From an uncultured Bacteroidia bacterium (GTDB lineage: Bacteria > Bacteroidota > Bacteroidia > Bacteroidales > ML635J-15), in assembly GCA_902776565.1 (NCBI GenBank), contig CACYQN010000009.1, positions 135,128 to 199,127 of the forward strand: 64,000 nucleotides of DNA. The letters are read 5' to 3'. Every line of letters begins with the position of its first letter. The stretch's first letter is position 1. Shown in pieces: positions 18,053 through 26,994 of this stretch. The position numbers and the translations under genes are program-made. The notes below the pieces were generated by a model, which had not been told where the DNA came from, searched no databases, and saw only the letters and a program-made list of their open reading frames with translations.

Positions 18053-18346
18053 TTACCGGTCTTCCTCTTCTACTACAAACGCTTCCCTCTCGACGAAATA
18101 TTCAGGCTTTTCTGCCTTCATAAACGACATCACATCCTCATACGCATTGCAGAACTTGAAAAAGTCCTCCTTATACAGGAAAATCTTCTGCTTCTCGTAA
18201 ACATCATCGTGAATATGGCGGCTTTCTGTAATAACAAGATAATAGTCACCTTTAGCAGTTGCCTTTACATCAAAAAAATAGGTTCTCTTACCTATCGTTA
18301 CCGAAGACGACCGCACATTCCTCTTTTTATTCTCAATAAAATCCAT
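18053..18346 (-). CDS. PUR family nucleic-acid-binding protein (DUF3276)
   Basis: 97 residues from the Met at 18346. 'VRSSSVTIGKRTYFFDVKATAKGDYYLVITESR' and the following helix are the signature of DUF3276, a Bacteroidetes/spirochaete family with the Pur-alpha fold that binds single-stranded DNA or RNA. A longer frame begins at 18379, but that codon lies upstream of the -7 box (18367-18374), so the start at 18346 is preferred. The acidic C-terminus ('VEEEDR') is typical. Cellular role unknown. Confidence 0.85.
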   Translation of the reverse strand: MDFIENKKRNVRSSSVTIGKRTYFFDVKATAKGDYYLVITESRHIHDDVYEKQKIFLYKEDFFKFCNAYEDVMSFMKAEKPEYFVEREAFVVEEEDR

Positions 18347-18355
18347 AATAAAATT

Positions 18356-18374
18356 ATTTGTCGCGACAAATATA
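18356..18374 (-). promoter_or_regulatory. -7 box and 16-bp perfect palindrome of the PUR gene
   Basis: TATATTTG (minus strand, 18367-18374) is the -7 box. It overlaps the perfect 16-bp palindrome ATTTGTCGCGACAAAT at 18356-18371, which covers the expected start of transcription. This position is that of an operator; autoregulation by a dimeric binder is an inference. Confidence 0.6.
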
Positions 18375-18451
18375 AACAAATAAGTTGGTTGTGCAATAAA
18401 ATAAACAAAAAAAATTAATCGAAAAGATTATGCACTCTCTAATTATTTGAC

Positions 18452-18459
18452 TAAATTTG
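18452..18459 (+). promoter_or_regulatory. -7 box of the nusB operon
   Basis: TAAATTTG, 26 bases before the nusB ATG, divergent from the PUR promoter about 80 bases away. Confidence 0.6.
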
Positions 18460-18484
18460 CAGTTTGATTAAAAAAGTATAGACA

Positions 18485-19429
18485 ATGATTAGCAGGAGAT
18501 TGGTTAGGATAAAGGCCGTTCAGACCTATTATGCTTTTGTTCAAGGCAATTACGACGGTTCGTTGGAAAAAGTGTGGGAAGCTCTGGAAATGAGTATAGA
18601 AAAATCGTACGAACTTTTTGTGGAAACGTTCTGCCTGATTGTGGCCATTGCCGACCACGCTGAATACAAGATTGAATTCAACCGCAACAAGCTGCTCCCG
18701 ACGGAAGAAGACCTCAATCCCAACCGAAAATTCGTCGATAACAAGATTATTCAGGCGTTCCGTAACGAACCGACGATCAAGAAATATATGGAAAAAGAAA
18801 CTTCAAACTGGTCGGAACACTACGAATTTGTACGCGGAATTTTCAACAAGATGTACAACTCGGAATTCTACAACAAATATATGCAGGACGAAAGCCAAAG
18901 CATAAAGCAGGACGCCGATATGATTTGCAAGATTGTAAACAAGTATCTGGTTGACAATCCCGACCTCGATGTAATCCTAGAAGGCGAAAGCATATACTGG
19001 AACGACGACATCGAATTTTCGCTCAGCAACTTGATACAGACAATCAAGAAACTCAACGACGAAAACATTGAAAACTTCAGGTTGCCTGCAATGTTCCGCA
19101 TAGAGGAAGACCGCGAATTCGCAAAGAAACTCATCAAGGATACCTGCCTATACCGCCAAAAGTTCGACGAACTCATTGAAAAGAACCTTCAGAAATGGGA
19201 ACTCCAGCGCATCGCCTTTATGGACAGAATAATCCTGCATCTGGCACTTTGCGAAATGACACAGTTCCCCGAACTTCCAGTAAGGGTCACAATAAACGAA
19301 TACATCGACATTGCCAAGGGCTACAGCACCGAAAAGAGCGGGACCTTCATCAACGGCATACTCGACAAGATATACAACCAGTACAAAAACGACAATACAC
19401 TTAACAAAATAGGAATGGGATTACTATAG
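18485..19429 (+). CDS. nusB: transcription antitermination factor NusB (long Bacteroidetes form)
   Basis: 314 residues. The start 'MISRRLVRIKAVQTYYAFVQ' and the C-terminal third ('RIAFMDRIILHLALCEMTQFPELPVRVTINEYIDIAKGYSTEKSGTFINGILDKI') are NusB. Bacteroidetes NusB is about twice as long as the E. coli protein because of an N-terminal helical extension, as seen here. NusB with NusE binds boxA in rRNA leaders and prevents premature termination. It opens the operon leading to yajC and coaE. Confidence 0.93.
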   Translation: MISRRLVRIKAVQTYYAFVQGNYDGSLEKVWEALEMSIEKSYELFVETFCLIVAIADHAEYKIEFNRNKLLPTEEDLNPNRKFVDNKIIQAFRNEPTIKKYMEKETSNWSEHYEFVRGIFNKMYNSEFYNKYMQDESQSIKQDADMICKIVNKYLVDNPDLDVILEGESIYWNDDIEFSLSNLIQTIKKLNDENIENFRLPAMFRIEEDREFAKKLIKDTCLYRQKFDELIEKNLQKWELQRIAFMDRIILHLALCEMTQFPELPVRVTINEYIDIAKGYSTEKSGTFINGILDKIYNQYKNDNTLNKIGMGLL

Positions 19430-19433
19430 TAAA

Positions 19434-19491
19434 GACGCACCATGATGCGTCTCAAAGAATATAAAACGTAAAATCGCGTCATGACGCGATT
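19434..19491. repeat. two palindromes in the nusB-DUF1573 gap
   Basis: GACGCA/TGCGTC (19434-19451) is followed by the perfect 20-bp palindrome AATCGCGTCATGACGCGATT (19472-19491). The two share the CGTC/GACG core. They lie inside a presumed operon and could form mRNA hairpins that tune expression of downstream genes; neither has a T-run. Confidence 0.6.
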
Positions 19492-19505
19492 CAACAATAA
19501 ACAAA

Positions 19506-19970
19506 ATGAAAAAATTATCAATCATACTAATCGTCCTAATGACACTTGCCACAATATCGTGCAAGGAGAACAAGAATACAGGCGGCGGCGAATATAGCAT
19601 CGACAACCCTATCTCCGCCGAAAACGTAAACGACGAAACTTCGGCAATAGACGGACTGCCAGTAATGACCTTCAAAGAAACCGAATACAACTTCGGCACT
19701 GTAATCCAAGGCGAAAAGGTGGCGCACAAGTTCAAGTTCACTAATACTGGTGAAGGCAACCTAGTCATTTCCAGCGTAAAGCCATCGTGCGGATGCACTT
19801 CGCCAAAATGGTCGCGCGAACCGATAAAGCCGGGCGAAGAAGGCTACATTGAACTTACTTTCGACAGTTCAAACAAAACCGGAATACAGAACAAAAACGT
19901 ACGCATAGCCGCCAATACGATTCCAAACGAACACGTATTATATATAAGGTGCGATGTCGTAACAAAATAG
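19506..19970 (+). CDS. DUF1573 lipoprotein
   Basis: 154 residues. The signal peptide ends in lipobox TISC (Cys19). The mature part is a single Ig-like DUF1573 domain ('FGTVIQGEKVAHKFKFTNTGEGNLVISSVKPSCGCTSPKWSREPIKPGE'), recognised by the SCGCT motif. These proteins are exported and common in Bacteroidetes; function is not established. The gene sits between nusB and yajC, a common order in Bacteroidales. Confidence 0.9.
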   Translation: MKKLSIILIVLMTLATISCKENKNTGGGEYSIDNPISAENVNDETSAIDGLPVMTFKETEYNFGTVIQGEKVAHKFKFTNTGEGNLVISSVKPSCGCTSPKWSREPIKPGEEGYIELTFDSSNKTGIQNKNVRIAANTIPNEHVLYIRCDVVTK

Positions 19971-19993
19971 CTAACTAATTTAATATCATTTAT

Positions 19994-20347
19994 ATGCAAA
20001 ACTTAACATTAATTTTATTGCAGGCCGCACAGGCTGGTCAGGAAGCTCCAAAGTCTAACATCTGGATGAATGTAATCTTCTGGGTATTGCTCATTGCAGT
20101 AATCTATTTCTTTATGATTCGTCCTGCTTCAAAGCGTAACAAGGAAGCTCAAAAGTTCAAAGAAAGCCTCAAGAAAGGCAGCAAGGTCATCACCGCAGGC
20201 GGTGTCTATGGAATCATCGATGAAATCAGCGACACATACGTACTTCTCGAAATTGCCAACGGCGTGAGAATCAAGATTGACAAGAACTCAATCGTAAGTT
20301 TCACCGAAGCAGAAGCTCAGAACAACGATACAGCTGAAAAAAAGTAG
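19994..20347 (+). CDS. yajC: preprotein translocase subunit YajC
   Basis: 117 residues. One membrane helix at about 25-47 ('VIFWVLLIAVIYFFMIRPASKR') and the conserved 'FKESLKKGSKVITAGGVYGIIDEI' that follows identify YajC, the accessory subunit of the SecDF-YajC complex of the Sec translocon. An N-terminal Gln/Ala-rich stretch precedes the helix. It is 23 bases after DUF1573. Confidence 0.95.
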   Translation: MQNLTLILLQAAQAGQEAPKSNIWMNVIFWVLLIAVIYFFMIRPASKRNKEAQKFKESLKKGSKVITAGGVYGIIDEISDTYVLLEIANGVRIKIDKNSIVSFTEAEAQNNDTAEKK

Positions 20348-20368
20348 TATTACTAAAAATTCCATCTG

Positions 20369-21370
20369 ATGGCAGAACAGCAGGAGCCAAATAAGAAAGG
20401 AAATCCCGTTGTAAAACTGGTCAATAACAGAAACTTTCTGGTATTCATCGCTTTTGTTGTCCTGTCATCCTTTTTGTGGTTTCTCAATTATCTGAACAAA
20501 AACCTAACAAGCGAAATCACAATAAAATACAAGCTCAAAAACGTCCCCAAGACAATAAACGAGGAAAGTTCACACGGAGGCGAACTTTTCGTCATGGCAT
20601 CGGGACAGGGATACAACCTTTTGCAGGAAAGCCTTAAAACAAGAAACTTGCCGCTTAGCATCGACCTTGAATCTAAGGCGCAGGACAACAGGCAACTGCT
20701 GAAATATGCCAGCAGCAGAGGAAAAGCATACATCATATCATCCGACCTAAAACCATTGTTGCGCAAGAAAGTCGGCGAAAAAATCAACATCGGTGAGATA
20801 AAACCCGACACACTGTTCTTCAACCTGATAGACGTAAGGGAAAAGAAAGTCCCAATAGAAACAGCCAACATCGGACACAAACTTCTTGACGGACAAAAGA
20901 TTACACGTACATCCATAGTTCCCGACTCAGTAACAATTATAGGTCAGAAATCAATAATTGACAGCATCGACAAGATAGGCGTTGAAAAAGAGGACTTAGG
21001 TCTCATAAAAGCGAGAAAACAATATAATGTTGCCATTGAAATGCCAGAAGGTGTCAGCGTTTCTCAAAAAATTGCAAGCGTTTCGTACGATATAGAGATG
21101 TACACTAAGGCAACAAAACGAATAAAGGTAAAAGCTGTCAACTTTCCAACAGAATACACATACACACTTCTGCCAGAATATGTTACGGTAAACTATGTAG
21201 TCCCGATTTCATTATATGGCAAAGTAAACGAATACGATTTCTCGGCAACAATCGACTACGAAAAAGCGGCAGGTAACTGCGCAGAAGTACAAGTTCAGTC
21301 AAGTTTCAGCAAAGCCGAAATAATCAGCAGACAGCCATCCACCTGCACATTTATCCTCGAAAAGAAATGA
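20369..21370 (+). CDS. YbbR-domain membrane protein
   Basis: 333 residues. One membrane helix at about 24-44, then YbbR-like beta repeats in the exported part ('IKYKLKNVPKTINEE', 'VVPDSVTIIGQKSIIDSIDKI', 'IKVKAVNFPTEYTYTLLPEYVTVNYV'). In Firmicutes YbbR/CdaR regulates the diadenylate cyclase CdaA; no cyclase gene is adjacent here, so the role is open. The stop overlaps the coaE start by four bases (ATGA). Confidence 0.85.
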   Translation: MAEQQEPNKKGNPVVKLVNNRNFLVFIAFVVLSSFLWFLNYLNKNLTSEITIKYKLKNVPKTINEESSHGGELFVMASGQGYNLLQESLKTRNLPLSIDLESKAQDNRQLLKYASSRGKAYIISSDLKPLLRKKVGEKINIGEIKPDTLFFNLIDVREKKVPIETANIGHKLLDGQKITRTSIVPDSVTIIGQKSIIDSIDKIGVEKEDLGLIKARKQYNVAIEMPEGVSVSQKIASVSYDIEMYTKATKRIKVKAVNFPTEYTYTLLPEYVTVNYVVPISLYGKVNEYDFSATIDYEKAAGNCAEVQVQSSFSKAEIISRQPSTCTFILEKK

Positions 21371-21942
21371 TTAGCATCGGCATAACAGGAATTATCGGTT
21401 CAGGGAAATCTATGCTTAGCCAGGTTTTCCGCTCAATGGACATACCCGTATATGATGCCGACACCAGAGCCAAAGAGCTGATGAACAACAATTTTGCAAT
21501 CCGAATCAGACTTAAGCTTGAATTTGGAGAAGAAACTTATCGTAACGACAAAATCAACAAGGAATATCTGCGAAAAATTGTGTTCGGCAACGAGAAAAAC
21601 AGACAAATCATAAATTCAATAGTGCATCCGGCGGTAAAAAACGATTTTATTACTTGGAGAGAAAAAACTGGTGCAAAAATTGTCGCAATTGAATCGGCAA
21701 TAATATTCGATGCCAAATTGGAAGACATCCTCGACAAAATAATATTTGTAGAAGCAGCCGAAGACATATTGGTTAAGCGTATATGCTTCAGGGACAATGT
21801 TTCGGAAGAAATTGCACTTAACAAGATAAAATTGCAAAGAGAAAATGCAGGTCGTGAAAAATGCGACGCCATTTTTATCAACGACAGGAATCATTCATTA
21901 ATAGAACAGGCAGAAAACTTCATTAATAACTTAAAATACTGA
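21367..21942 (+). CDS. coaE: dephospho-CoA kinase
   Basis: 191 residues. The P-loop 'GITGIIGSGKSMLSQVF' at 5-21, 'GIPVYDAD'-like 'DIPVYDADTRAKELM', and the lid 'VKRICFRDNVSEEIALNKI' match CoaE, which phosphorylates the 3'-OH of dephospho-CoA, the last step of CoA synthesis. Start codon coupled to the ybbR stop. The C-terminus ends with the usual 'NDRNHSLIEQAENFI'. Confidence 0.93.
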   Translation: MISIGITGIIGSGKSMLSQVFRSMDIPVYDADTRAKELMNNNFAIRIRLKLEFGEETYRNDKINKEYLRKIVFGNEKNRQIINSIVHPAVKNDFITWREKTGAKIVAIESAIIFDAKLEDILDKIIFVEAAEDILVKRICFRDNVSEEIALNKIKLQRENAGREKCDAIFINDRNHSLIEQAENFINNLKY

Positions 21943-21945
21943 TAT

Positions 21946-22689
21946 ATGGGAAAATGGAAATGGATATTAGGAGGATTGACTTGGGTACTCACAGGACCTA
22001 TCGGCGGACTGATTGGGTTCTTCATTGGTTCTGCAATTGACGGAATGAGCAGTTCCGACGAACCGCGCAACACACAACGGCCAGGAAACCGTACAAGGCA
22101 TACCGAACAGGGCGACTTTATGGTTGTACTGCTTACCCTTTCGGCAGCAGTAATGAAAGCCGACAACATCGTGAAGAAAAGCGAACTCGACTATGTAAAG
22201 AGTTTTCTCGTACAGAATTTCGGCAAGGAAAAGACTCTCAAGGCTTTGCAGATTCTGAAACCTATGATGAACGCCGACATTCCTCTCGACGACGTATGCC
22301 GCCAGATTAGGTACAATATGAACAATTCGCTGAAATTACAGCTTCTGCACTACCTTTTCGGAATTGCAAATGCCGACAACGAAATTGTAAAGGAAGAACT
22401 CGATGTTCTGAAACGCATAGCAACAGGTATCGGCATCAGCGAATATGATTTCAACTCAATAAAATCGATGTTCGTCGTAGTTGGCCGCGATTCCGACTAC
22501 GAAATACTTGGCATTACCAAGGATGCGACCGACGAAGAAGTGAAAAAGGCATACAAGAAGATGGCAATGAAACATCATCCCGACAAGGTTGCAGGTATGG
22601 GCGAAGAAGTAACACGCAAGGCAACGGAGAAATTCCAAGCCATCAACGAAGCTTACGACAGGATAAAGAAGGAAAGGAATATGGTATAA
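21946..22689 (+). CDS. TerB-DnaJ protein (DjlA-like co-chaperone)
   Basis: 247 residues. An N-terminal glycine-rich hydrophobic segment (1-33) probably inserts in the membrane. A TerB-like helical domain covers about 55-165 ('LLTLSAAVMKADNIVKKSELDYVKSFL', 'LFGIANADNEIVKEELDVLKRIA'). A C-terminal J domain covers about 183-247 with the HPD motif ('MAMKHHPDKVAGMG'). The layout is that of DjlA, which recruits DnaK at the membrane. It ends the nusB operon, two bases from the converging LRR gene. Confidence 0.9.
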   Translation: MGKWKWILGGLTWVLTGPIGGLIGFFIGSAIDGMSSSDEPRNTQRPGNRTRHTEQGDFMVVLLTLSAAVMKADNIVKKSELDYVKSFLVQNFGKEKTLKALQILKPMMNADIPLDDVCRQIRYNMNNSLKLQLLHYLFGIANADNEIVKEELDVLKRIATGIGISEYDFNSIKSMFVVVGRDSDYEILGITKDATDEEVKKAYKKMAMKHHPDKVAGMGEEVTRKATEKFQAINEAYDRIKKERNMV

Positions 22690-22691
22690 GC

Positions 22692-23756
22692 CTATCTTTT
22701 CTTCTTCTTGGTATTTTTGCGGACACCTATATTCTTACGCGCACGCTTAACCGTTTCACTTGTGCGCAGACGAGTTGCTGCGTCCTCATTAACAACAACT
22801 TCATCTTCTTCAAATTCCGGTTCACCCTTTTTGCGCTTGGTTACATTCGGGTCAACTATAGGCTTGCCGCCATACATTATATTTTCATAATTGAACTTAC
22901 TGTCCCTGAATGCATTTTCGTGAAATAGCACATCCTTTACCTTGCCCGTACGTCCAGTGTTGCAGATGACATCAGTCAGCGACTTGCATTCGGCAAAAGC
23001 ATCGGCAGAGACAAATGTCTTGATTGTAGATTCCATTACCTTTGTAAACACGACCTTCTTTAAACTGCGGCACGACATAAACGCCCCCTCTCCTACGCTA
23101 CGCATCTGGTCGTAAAGAGAAACAACACTCAAAGCCCAGCAGTTTGCAAAAGCCTCCTTGCCTATCGACTTCAACGACTTTGGAAATTGTACTGCCGCAA
23201 GAGCCTTGCAACCTTCAAACGCGTATGCACCAACCTCTTTCAAACCTTCAGGCAAAACTAAGGTCATAAGACCGCTTGCACGGAAAGCACCAGGGCTAAT
23301 CACCTGCAAATTGTTAGGAATATGAAAGTTACGCAGGTTTGTGCAATTCCTGAAACAATCGGGACCAATACGCTTCACATTACTCGAAATGCCTATGTTT
23401 GAAAGGTTTACGCACCAACGGAACGCACTGCTGTCGATAAATTCTACATTGTCGGGAATGGTAACACAAGTAATATTGCGGCAACCGTAAAAAGCTCGTG
23501 CCCCGATACGTTTTACCGGATAAAACTTGCCATCGATTTTTATCTGACGCATTATGTTGACCTGAGTTGGAGTTTCCTCATTATAGTTGACATCAACATA
23601 CAACGACTTTTTGTTTTCCTCAAAGGCATAGCGTATTCCAAAATACTTGAAATGCATCGAATCAACAGCTTCTGCCTCATTTTCATCAGCATCCTGTGCA
23701 AAATTCACTACTGGCACCAATGCAAGAAGAAATAATATCAACAATATTCGCTTCAT
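22692..23756 (-). CDS. secreted BspA-type leucine-rich-repeat protein
   Basis: 354 residues from the second Met, giving the signal peptide 'MKRILLILFLLALVPVVNFA'. Residues 70-270 are about eight LRR_5 (BspA-like) repeats of about 23 residues ('IGARAFYGCRNITCVTIPDNVEFI', 'IGPDCFRNCTNLRNFHIPNNLQVI'). The C-terminus is strongly basic (KRARKNIGVRKNTKKKKR) and has no T9SS sorting domain. An upstream Met at 23762 lies only 4 bases from the -7 box, so 23756 is preferred. Such repeats mediate adhesion or protein binding in oral and gut Bacteroidetes; the partner is unknown. Confidence 0.85.
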   Translation of the reverse strand: MKRILLILFLLALVPVVNFAQDADENEAEAVDSMHFKYFGIRYAFEENKKSLYVDVNYNEETPTQVNIMRQIKIDGKFYPVKRIGARAFYGCRNITCVTIPDNVEFIDSSAFRWCVNLSNIGISSNVKRIGPDCFRNCTNLRNFHIPNNLQVISPGAFRASGLMTLVLPEGLKEVGAYAFEGCKALAAVQFPKSLKSIGKEAFANCWALSVVSLYDQMRSVGEGAFMSCRSLKKVVFTKVMESTIKTFVSADAFAECKSLTDVICNTGRTGKVKDVLFHENAFRDSKFNYENIMYGGKPIVDPNVTKRKKGEPEFEEDEVVVNEDAATRLRTSETVKRARKNIGVRKNTKKKKR

Positions 23757-23766
23757 AATCAAAGCA

Positions 23767-23774
23767 CAAAGATA
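23767..23774 (-). promoter_or_regulatory. -7 box of the LRR gene
   Basis: The minus strand reads TATCTTTG immediately after the CDF stop codon. Transcription would begin near 23760, four bases from the preferred ATG. Confidence 0.5.
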
Positions 23775-23775
23775 A

Positions 23776-24663
23776 TTATTTTACCAATTCAGTTTTCTTT
23801 TTCGGTTCAATATGAATTGTAGTCTCAATGTTCATTCTTTCACGCAGTTGCTTTTCTATCCTGTCGGCAATGCCGTGACCTTCAAGAATTGTCATGTCGG
23901 GAGGCAAATTAATATGGAAAGTCAATTCGCTATGACTACCATAATTGTGAATATGAAAATGATGTGTCTGTAAGTCTCCATCTATAGTTTCTCCAATAAT
24001 CGCCTTCACCTGGCTTACAATCTCATCGGGGACACTCTCTCCCATTAATTTGTCAACAGCCTCACGGATAATCTTATAGACGGCAACCATCAGTATCAAC
24101 GACACACAAATTCCCAACACGGCATCTATCCACCAGAAATAGTCCTGCAGGAAAATTCCAGCCAGCACAACAATCGACGACAAAGCATCGCTACGATGAT
24201 GCCAGCCATCGGCCTTTACCGATGTACTGCCTGTTTTGCAAGCCACATAGAACGAAAACTGCGCCATCAATTCCTTCACAACAATAGACACAGCCGTCAC
24301 CACAATTGCCAGAGTTCCAAAAATAGCCTTGCTGTCGGGATTGCGCAGTTTGTCAACCGACTCCATCACAAATTCGTAGGCGACAATTGCCAGCATCACC
24401 CCGATGAGTATTGCCACAAGGTTTTCAATACGACCATGTCCGAACGGATGTTTCTTGTCGGCCTTTCGGGACGAAAGTTTCACGCCAATAATCACCGCCA
24501 CCGAACTCAGCGAATCGGACAAGGTATGCCACGCATCGGCAAGCAAAGCCACCGAACCAGACACTATGCCAGCCCAGTATTTCAAGGCAAAAAGCAAAAT
24601 GTTTACCACTATGGAAACAATTCCTGCGGAATATTTAAGCCGTTCTGAATTTGATGTTTGCAA
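23776..24663 (-). CDS. cation diffusion facilitator transporter
   Basis: 295 residues. Six membrane segments with the CDF metal site: 'LLADAWHTLSDSLSSVAVIIG' (HxxxD, helix II) and 'VKADGWHHRSDALSSIVVLAG' (HHxxD, helix V). The cytoplasmic C-terminal domain holds 'HHFHIHNYGSHSELTFHINLPPDMTI'. Export of Zn2+, Mn2+ or Fe2+ by proton antiport is the family role. HxxxD in helix II together with HHxxD in helix V fits Zn/Cd or Fe exporters, but metal choice is not settled. The only available start is TTG at 24663. Confidence 0.9.
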   Translation of the reverse strand: MQTSNSERLKYSAGIVSIVVNILLFALKYWAGIVSGSVALLADAWHTLSDSLSSVAVIIGVKLSSRKADKKHPFGHGRIENLVAILIGVMLAIVAYEFVMESVDKLRNPDSKAIFGTLAIVVTAVSIVVKELMAQFSFYVACKTGSTSVKADGWHHRSDALSSIVVLAGIFLQDYFWWIDAVLGICVSLILMVAVYKIIREAVDKLMGESVPDEIVSQVKAIIGETIDGDLQTHHFHIHNYGSHSELTFHINLPPDMTILEGHGIADRIEKQLRERMNIETTIHIEPKKKTELVK

Positions 24664-24687
24664 GGTTTGGATTTTTTATTTGTTGTA

Positions 24688-24722
24688 TGTGTCGTTGCAT
24701 GTGTCGTTGCACGCAACGACAC
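24688..24722. repeat. hairpin with duplicated arm between recQ and the CDF gene
   Basis: GTGTCGTTGC (24701-24710) pairs perfectly with GCAACGACAC (24713-24722). A second copy of the left arm, TGTGTCGTTGCAT, directly precedes it. It lacks a T-run on either strand. The remainder of the gap is A+T-rich. Confidence 0.6.
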
Positions 24723-24760
24723 CACAATTTATTAATTATCCATTGTTAATTATCAATTAT

Positions 24761-26944
24761 TTAGTTTCCCATCTCGCAGATGAATTTCAGTCTTACCAAC
24801 CGGATTTCCTCCTCTGAATAGTCATCGCCAAATTCCTGCAAAGCCTCGTCAATAGTACCATTTTCAGAATCTTCCCTGAAATATGTGTAAATATCATCAA
24901 TATCAGCCTCGTCAAGAATCGAATTCAGATAATAGTCAATATTTATGGTAGTGCCCGAATCGACAAATGTCTCAAGCTGCTCGATGAGTTCCATAAGCGT
25001 CATCTTCATGCCATCGGCAATGTCATCAAGCGACATACGGCTATCTATATTCCTGATTATCATTCGTTTGGACTCAGAACTTGTTCCAACCGATTTAATC
25101 ACAAGGTCTTCTGGACGGTCGATACCGTTTATTTCGATGTGCTGCTTTATAAGGTCAACAAATTCCTGACCGAATTTCTGGGCCTTGCCCTGTCCTACCT
25201 TCTGGCAGTTTTTAAGTTCATCAATAGTTATCGGGTACTGAATTGCCATATCCTGCAACGATGCATCATCGAAAATGACGTATGGCGGGAGATTGAGTTT
25301 CTTTGCAATATCCTTGCGCAAATTCTTGAGCATATTGTAAAGTTCCTCGTCGGCTGCGGCCGTACCACCATATTCCGACTCACGCTCCTGGTCTTCTATG
25401 GCTTCGTAGTCGGTATCACGGGTAAGCATTATCGAATGAGGATTCTTATAGAACTCGTATCCCTTTTCGGTAACCTTCAGCAAACCATAGTTTACAATTC
25501 CCTTTTCAATAAATTTTGCTATAAGCATCTGACGGATAACCCCCTTCCAGTAAAGAGGTGTTTCATCGGAACCAATACCGAAAGTAGGCAACTTATCGTG
25601 CTGATAATTAGAAATTTCCGATGTAAGCTTTCCTGTCAGGATATTGATAAAATGGTCTGTCTTGAAACCGTCCTTGACAGCAATGATGGTCTCAAGAACC
25701 GTCTGGACATCTTCCTTGCCCTCGAAACGTTCCTTCGGGTTAAGGCAGTTGTCGCAGTTACCACAGTCCTCGTTCATTTCCTCGCCAAAATAGTTAAGCA
25801 GCTGTCGCACACGACAAGTTGTTGATTCTGCGTATGATACAGTCTCAGCCAATAGTTGTTTGCCAATCTCCTGCTCGTTCATCGGCTTGTTCTGCATGAA
25901 CTTCTCAAGCTTCTGAATATCGTCGTAAGTATAGAAAGCTATGCACTTTCCCTCGCCACCGTCGCGACCGGCACGACCAGTCTCCTGATAGTAGCCCTCG
26001 AGGCTCTTGGGAATGTTGTAGTGGATTACAAATCGTACATCCGGCTTGTCGATACCCATACCGAAAGCTATCGTTGCAACAATGACATCAACTTCCTCAT
26101 TCAAGAACATATCCTGATTGCGCGAACGCGTTGCTGCATCCATTCCTGCATGGTACGGCAAAGCCTTAATCTGGTTGACGACAAGCATTTCGGCAAGCTC
26201 CTCAACTTTCTTGCGGCTAAGGCAGTAGATAATGCCCGATTTGCCAGGATTGTCCTTTATATACTTGATAATCTGCTTGGTTGCGTTAATTTTCGGACGA
26301 ACCTCATAGTAAAGGTTCGGACGACGGAACGACGACTTGAATACATTTGCATCAAGCATGTCCAAGTTTTTCTGTATGTCGTGCTGAACCTTTGGCGTTG
26401 CCGTTGCAGTAAGTGTCATAAGCGGAGCACGACCAATCTCGTTCACAATGGAACGGATACGACGGTACTCGGGACGGAAATCGTGTCCCCATTCCGAAAT
26501 ACAATGCGCCTCGTCAACTGCGTAGAACGAAATCTTGAACTTCTTCAGGAACTCAAGATTCTCCTCCTTGGTCAGCGATTCGGGTGCAACGTAAAGAAGT
26601 TTTGTCTTGCCAGACATTATATCGTCCTTCACCGTATTTATCTCCGTCTTGCTTAAAGTAGAGTTCAGAAAATGCGCAACACCGTTCTCCATACTGAAAC
26701 CGCGCATCGCATCAACCTGATTTTTCATCAATGCAATAAGTGGAGAAATAATGATTGCAGTACCTTCTAGCATCAGCGCAGGCAACTGGTAGCACAGGGA
26801 CTTTCCTCCTCCCGTAGGCATCAGGACGAAACTGTCCTTTCCATCCAACAAACTGAGAATCACTTCCTTTTGCTGTCCCTTAAAATCGTTGAACCCGAAG
26901 TATTTCTTCAAAAGTTCATATATTTTTTCTTCCCTTGCATCCAT
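24761..26944 (-). CDS. recQ: ATP-dependent DNA helicase RecQ
   Basis: 727 residues. Helicase core with Walker A 'GGGKSLCYQLPAL' (about 42), DEAH box 'DEAHCISEWGHDFRPEYR' (about 140), and motif VI 'QETGRAGRDG'. The RQC zinc site is 'CRVRQLLNYFGEEMNEDCGNCDNC' and the HRDC domain lies at about 525-605. An extra C-terminal helical region (about 620-727) is typical of Bacteroidetes RecQ. It unwinds DNA 3' to 5' in recombinational repair. Its promoter overlaps that of the divergent kdsD gene. Confidence 0.96.
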   Translation of the reverse strand: MDAREEKIYELLKKYFGFNDFKGQQKEVILSLLDGKDSFVLMPTGGGKSLCYQLPALMLEGTAIIISPLIALMKNQVDAMRGFSMENGVAHFLNSTLSKTEINTVKDDIMSGKTKLLYVAPESLTKEENLEFLKKFKISFYAVDEAHCISEWGHDFRPEYRRIRSIVNEIGRAPLMTLTATATPKVQHDIQKNLDMLDANVFKSSFRRPNLYYEVRPKINATKQIIKYIKDNPGKSGIIYCLSRKKVEELAEMLVVNQIKALPYHAGMDAATRSRNQDMFLNEEVDVIVATIAFGMGIDKPDVRFVIHYNIPKSLEGYYQETGRAGRDGGEGKCIAFYTYDDIQKLEKFMQNKPMNEQEIGKQLLAETVSYAESTTCRVRQLLNYFGEEMNEDCGNCDNCLNPKERFEGKEDVQTVLETIIAVKDGFKTDHFINILTGKLTSEISNYQHDKLPTFGIGSDETPLYWKGVIRQMLIAKFIEKGIVNYGLLKVTEKGYEFYKNPHSIMLTRDTDYEAIEDQERESEYGGTAAADEELYNMLKNLRKDIAKKLNLPPYVIFDDASLQDMAIQYPITIDELKNCQKVGQGKAQKFGQEFVDLIKQHIEINGIDRPEDLVIKSVGTSSESKRMIIRNIDSRMSLDDIADGMKMTLMELIEQLETFVDSGTTINIDYYLNSILDEADIDDIYTYFREDSENGTIDEALQEFGDDYSEEEIRLVRLKFICEMGN

Positions 26945-26994
26945 ATAATTTACTTTTTAGGCATACCGCCAAAATTACCGACGGCATACGCAAA

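Noticed and set aside
25139..25825. Long plus-strand frames within recQ (also 25856-26656)
   Set aside because: Antisense to intact RecQ motifs; they arise from codon bias of the real gene.
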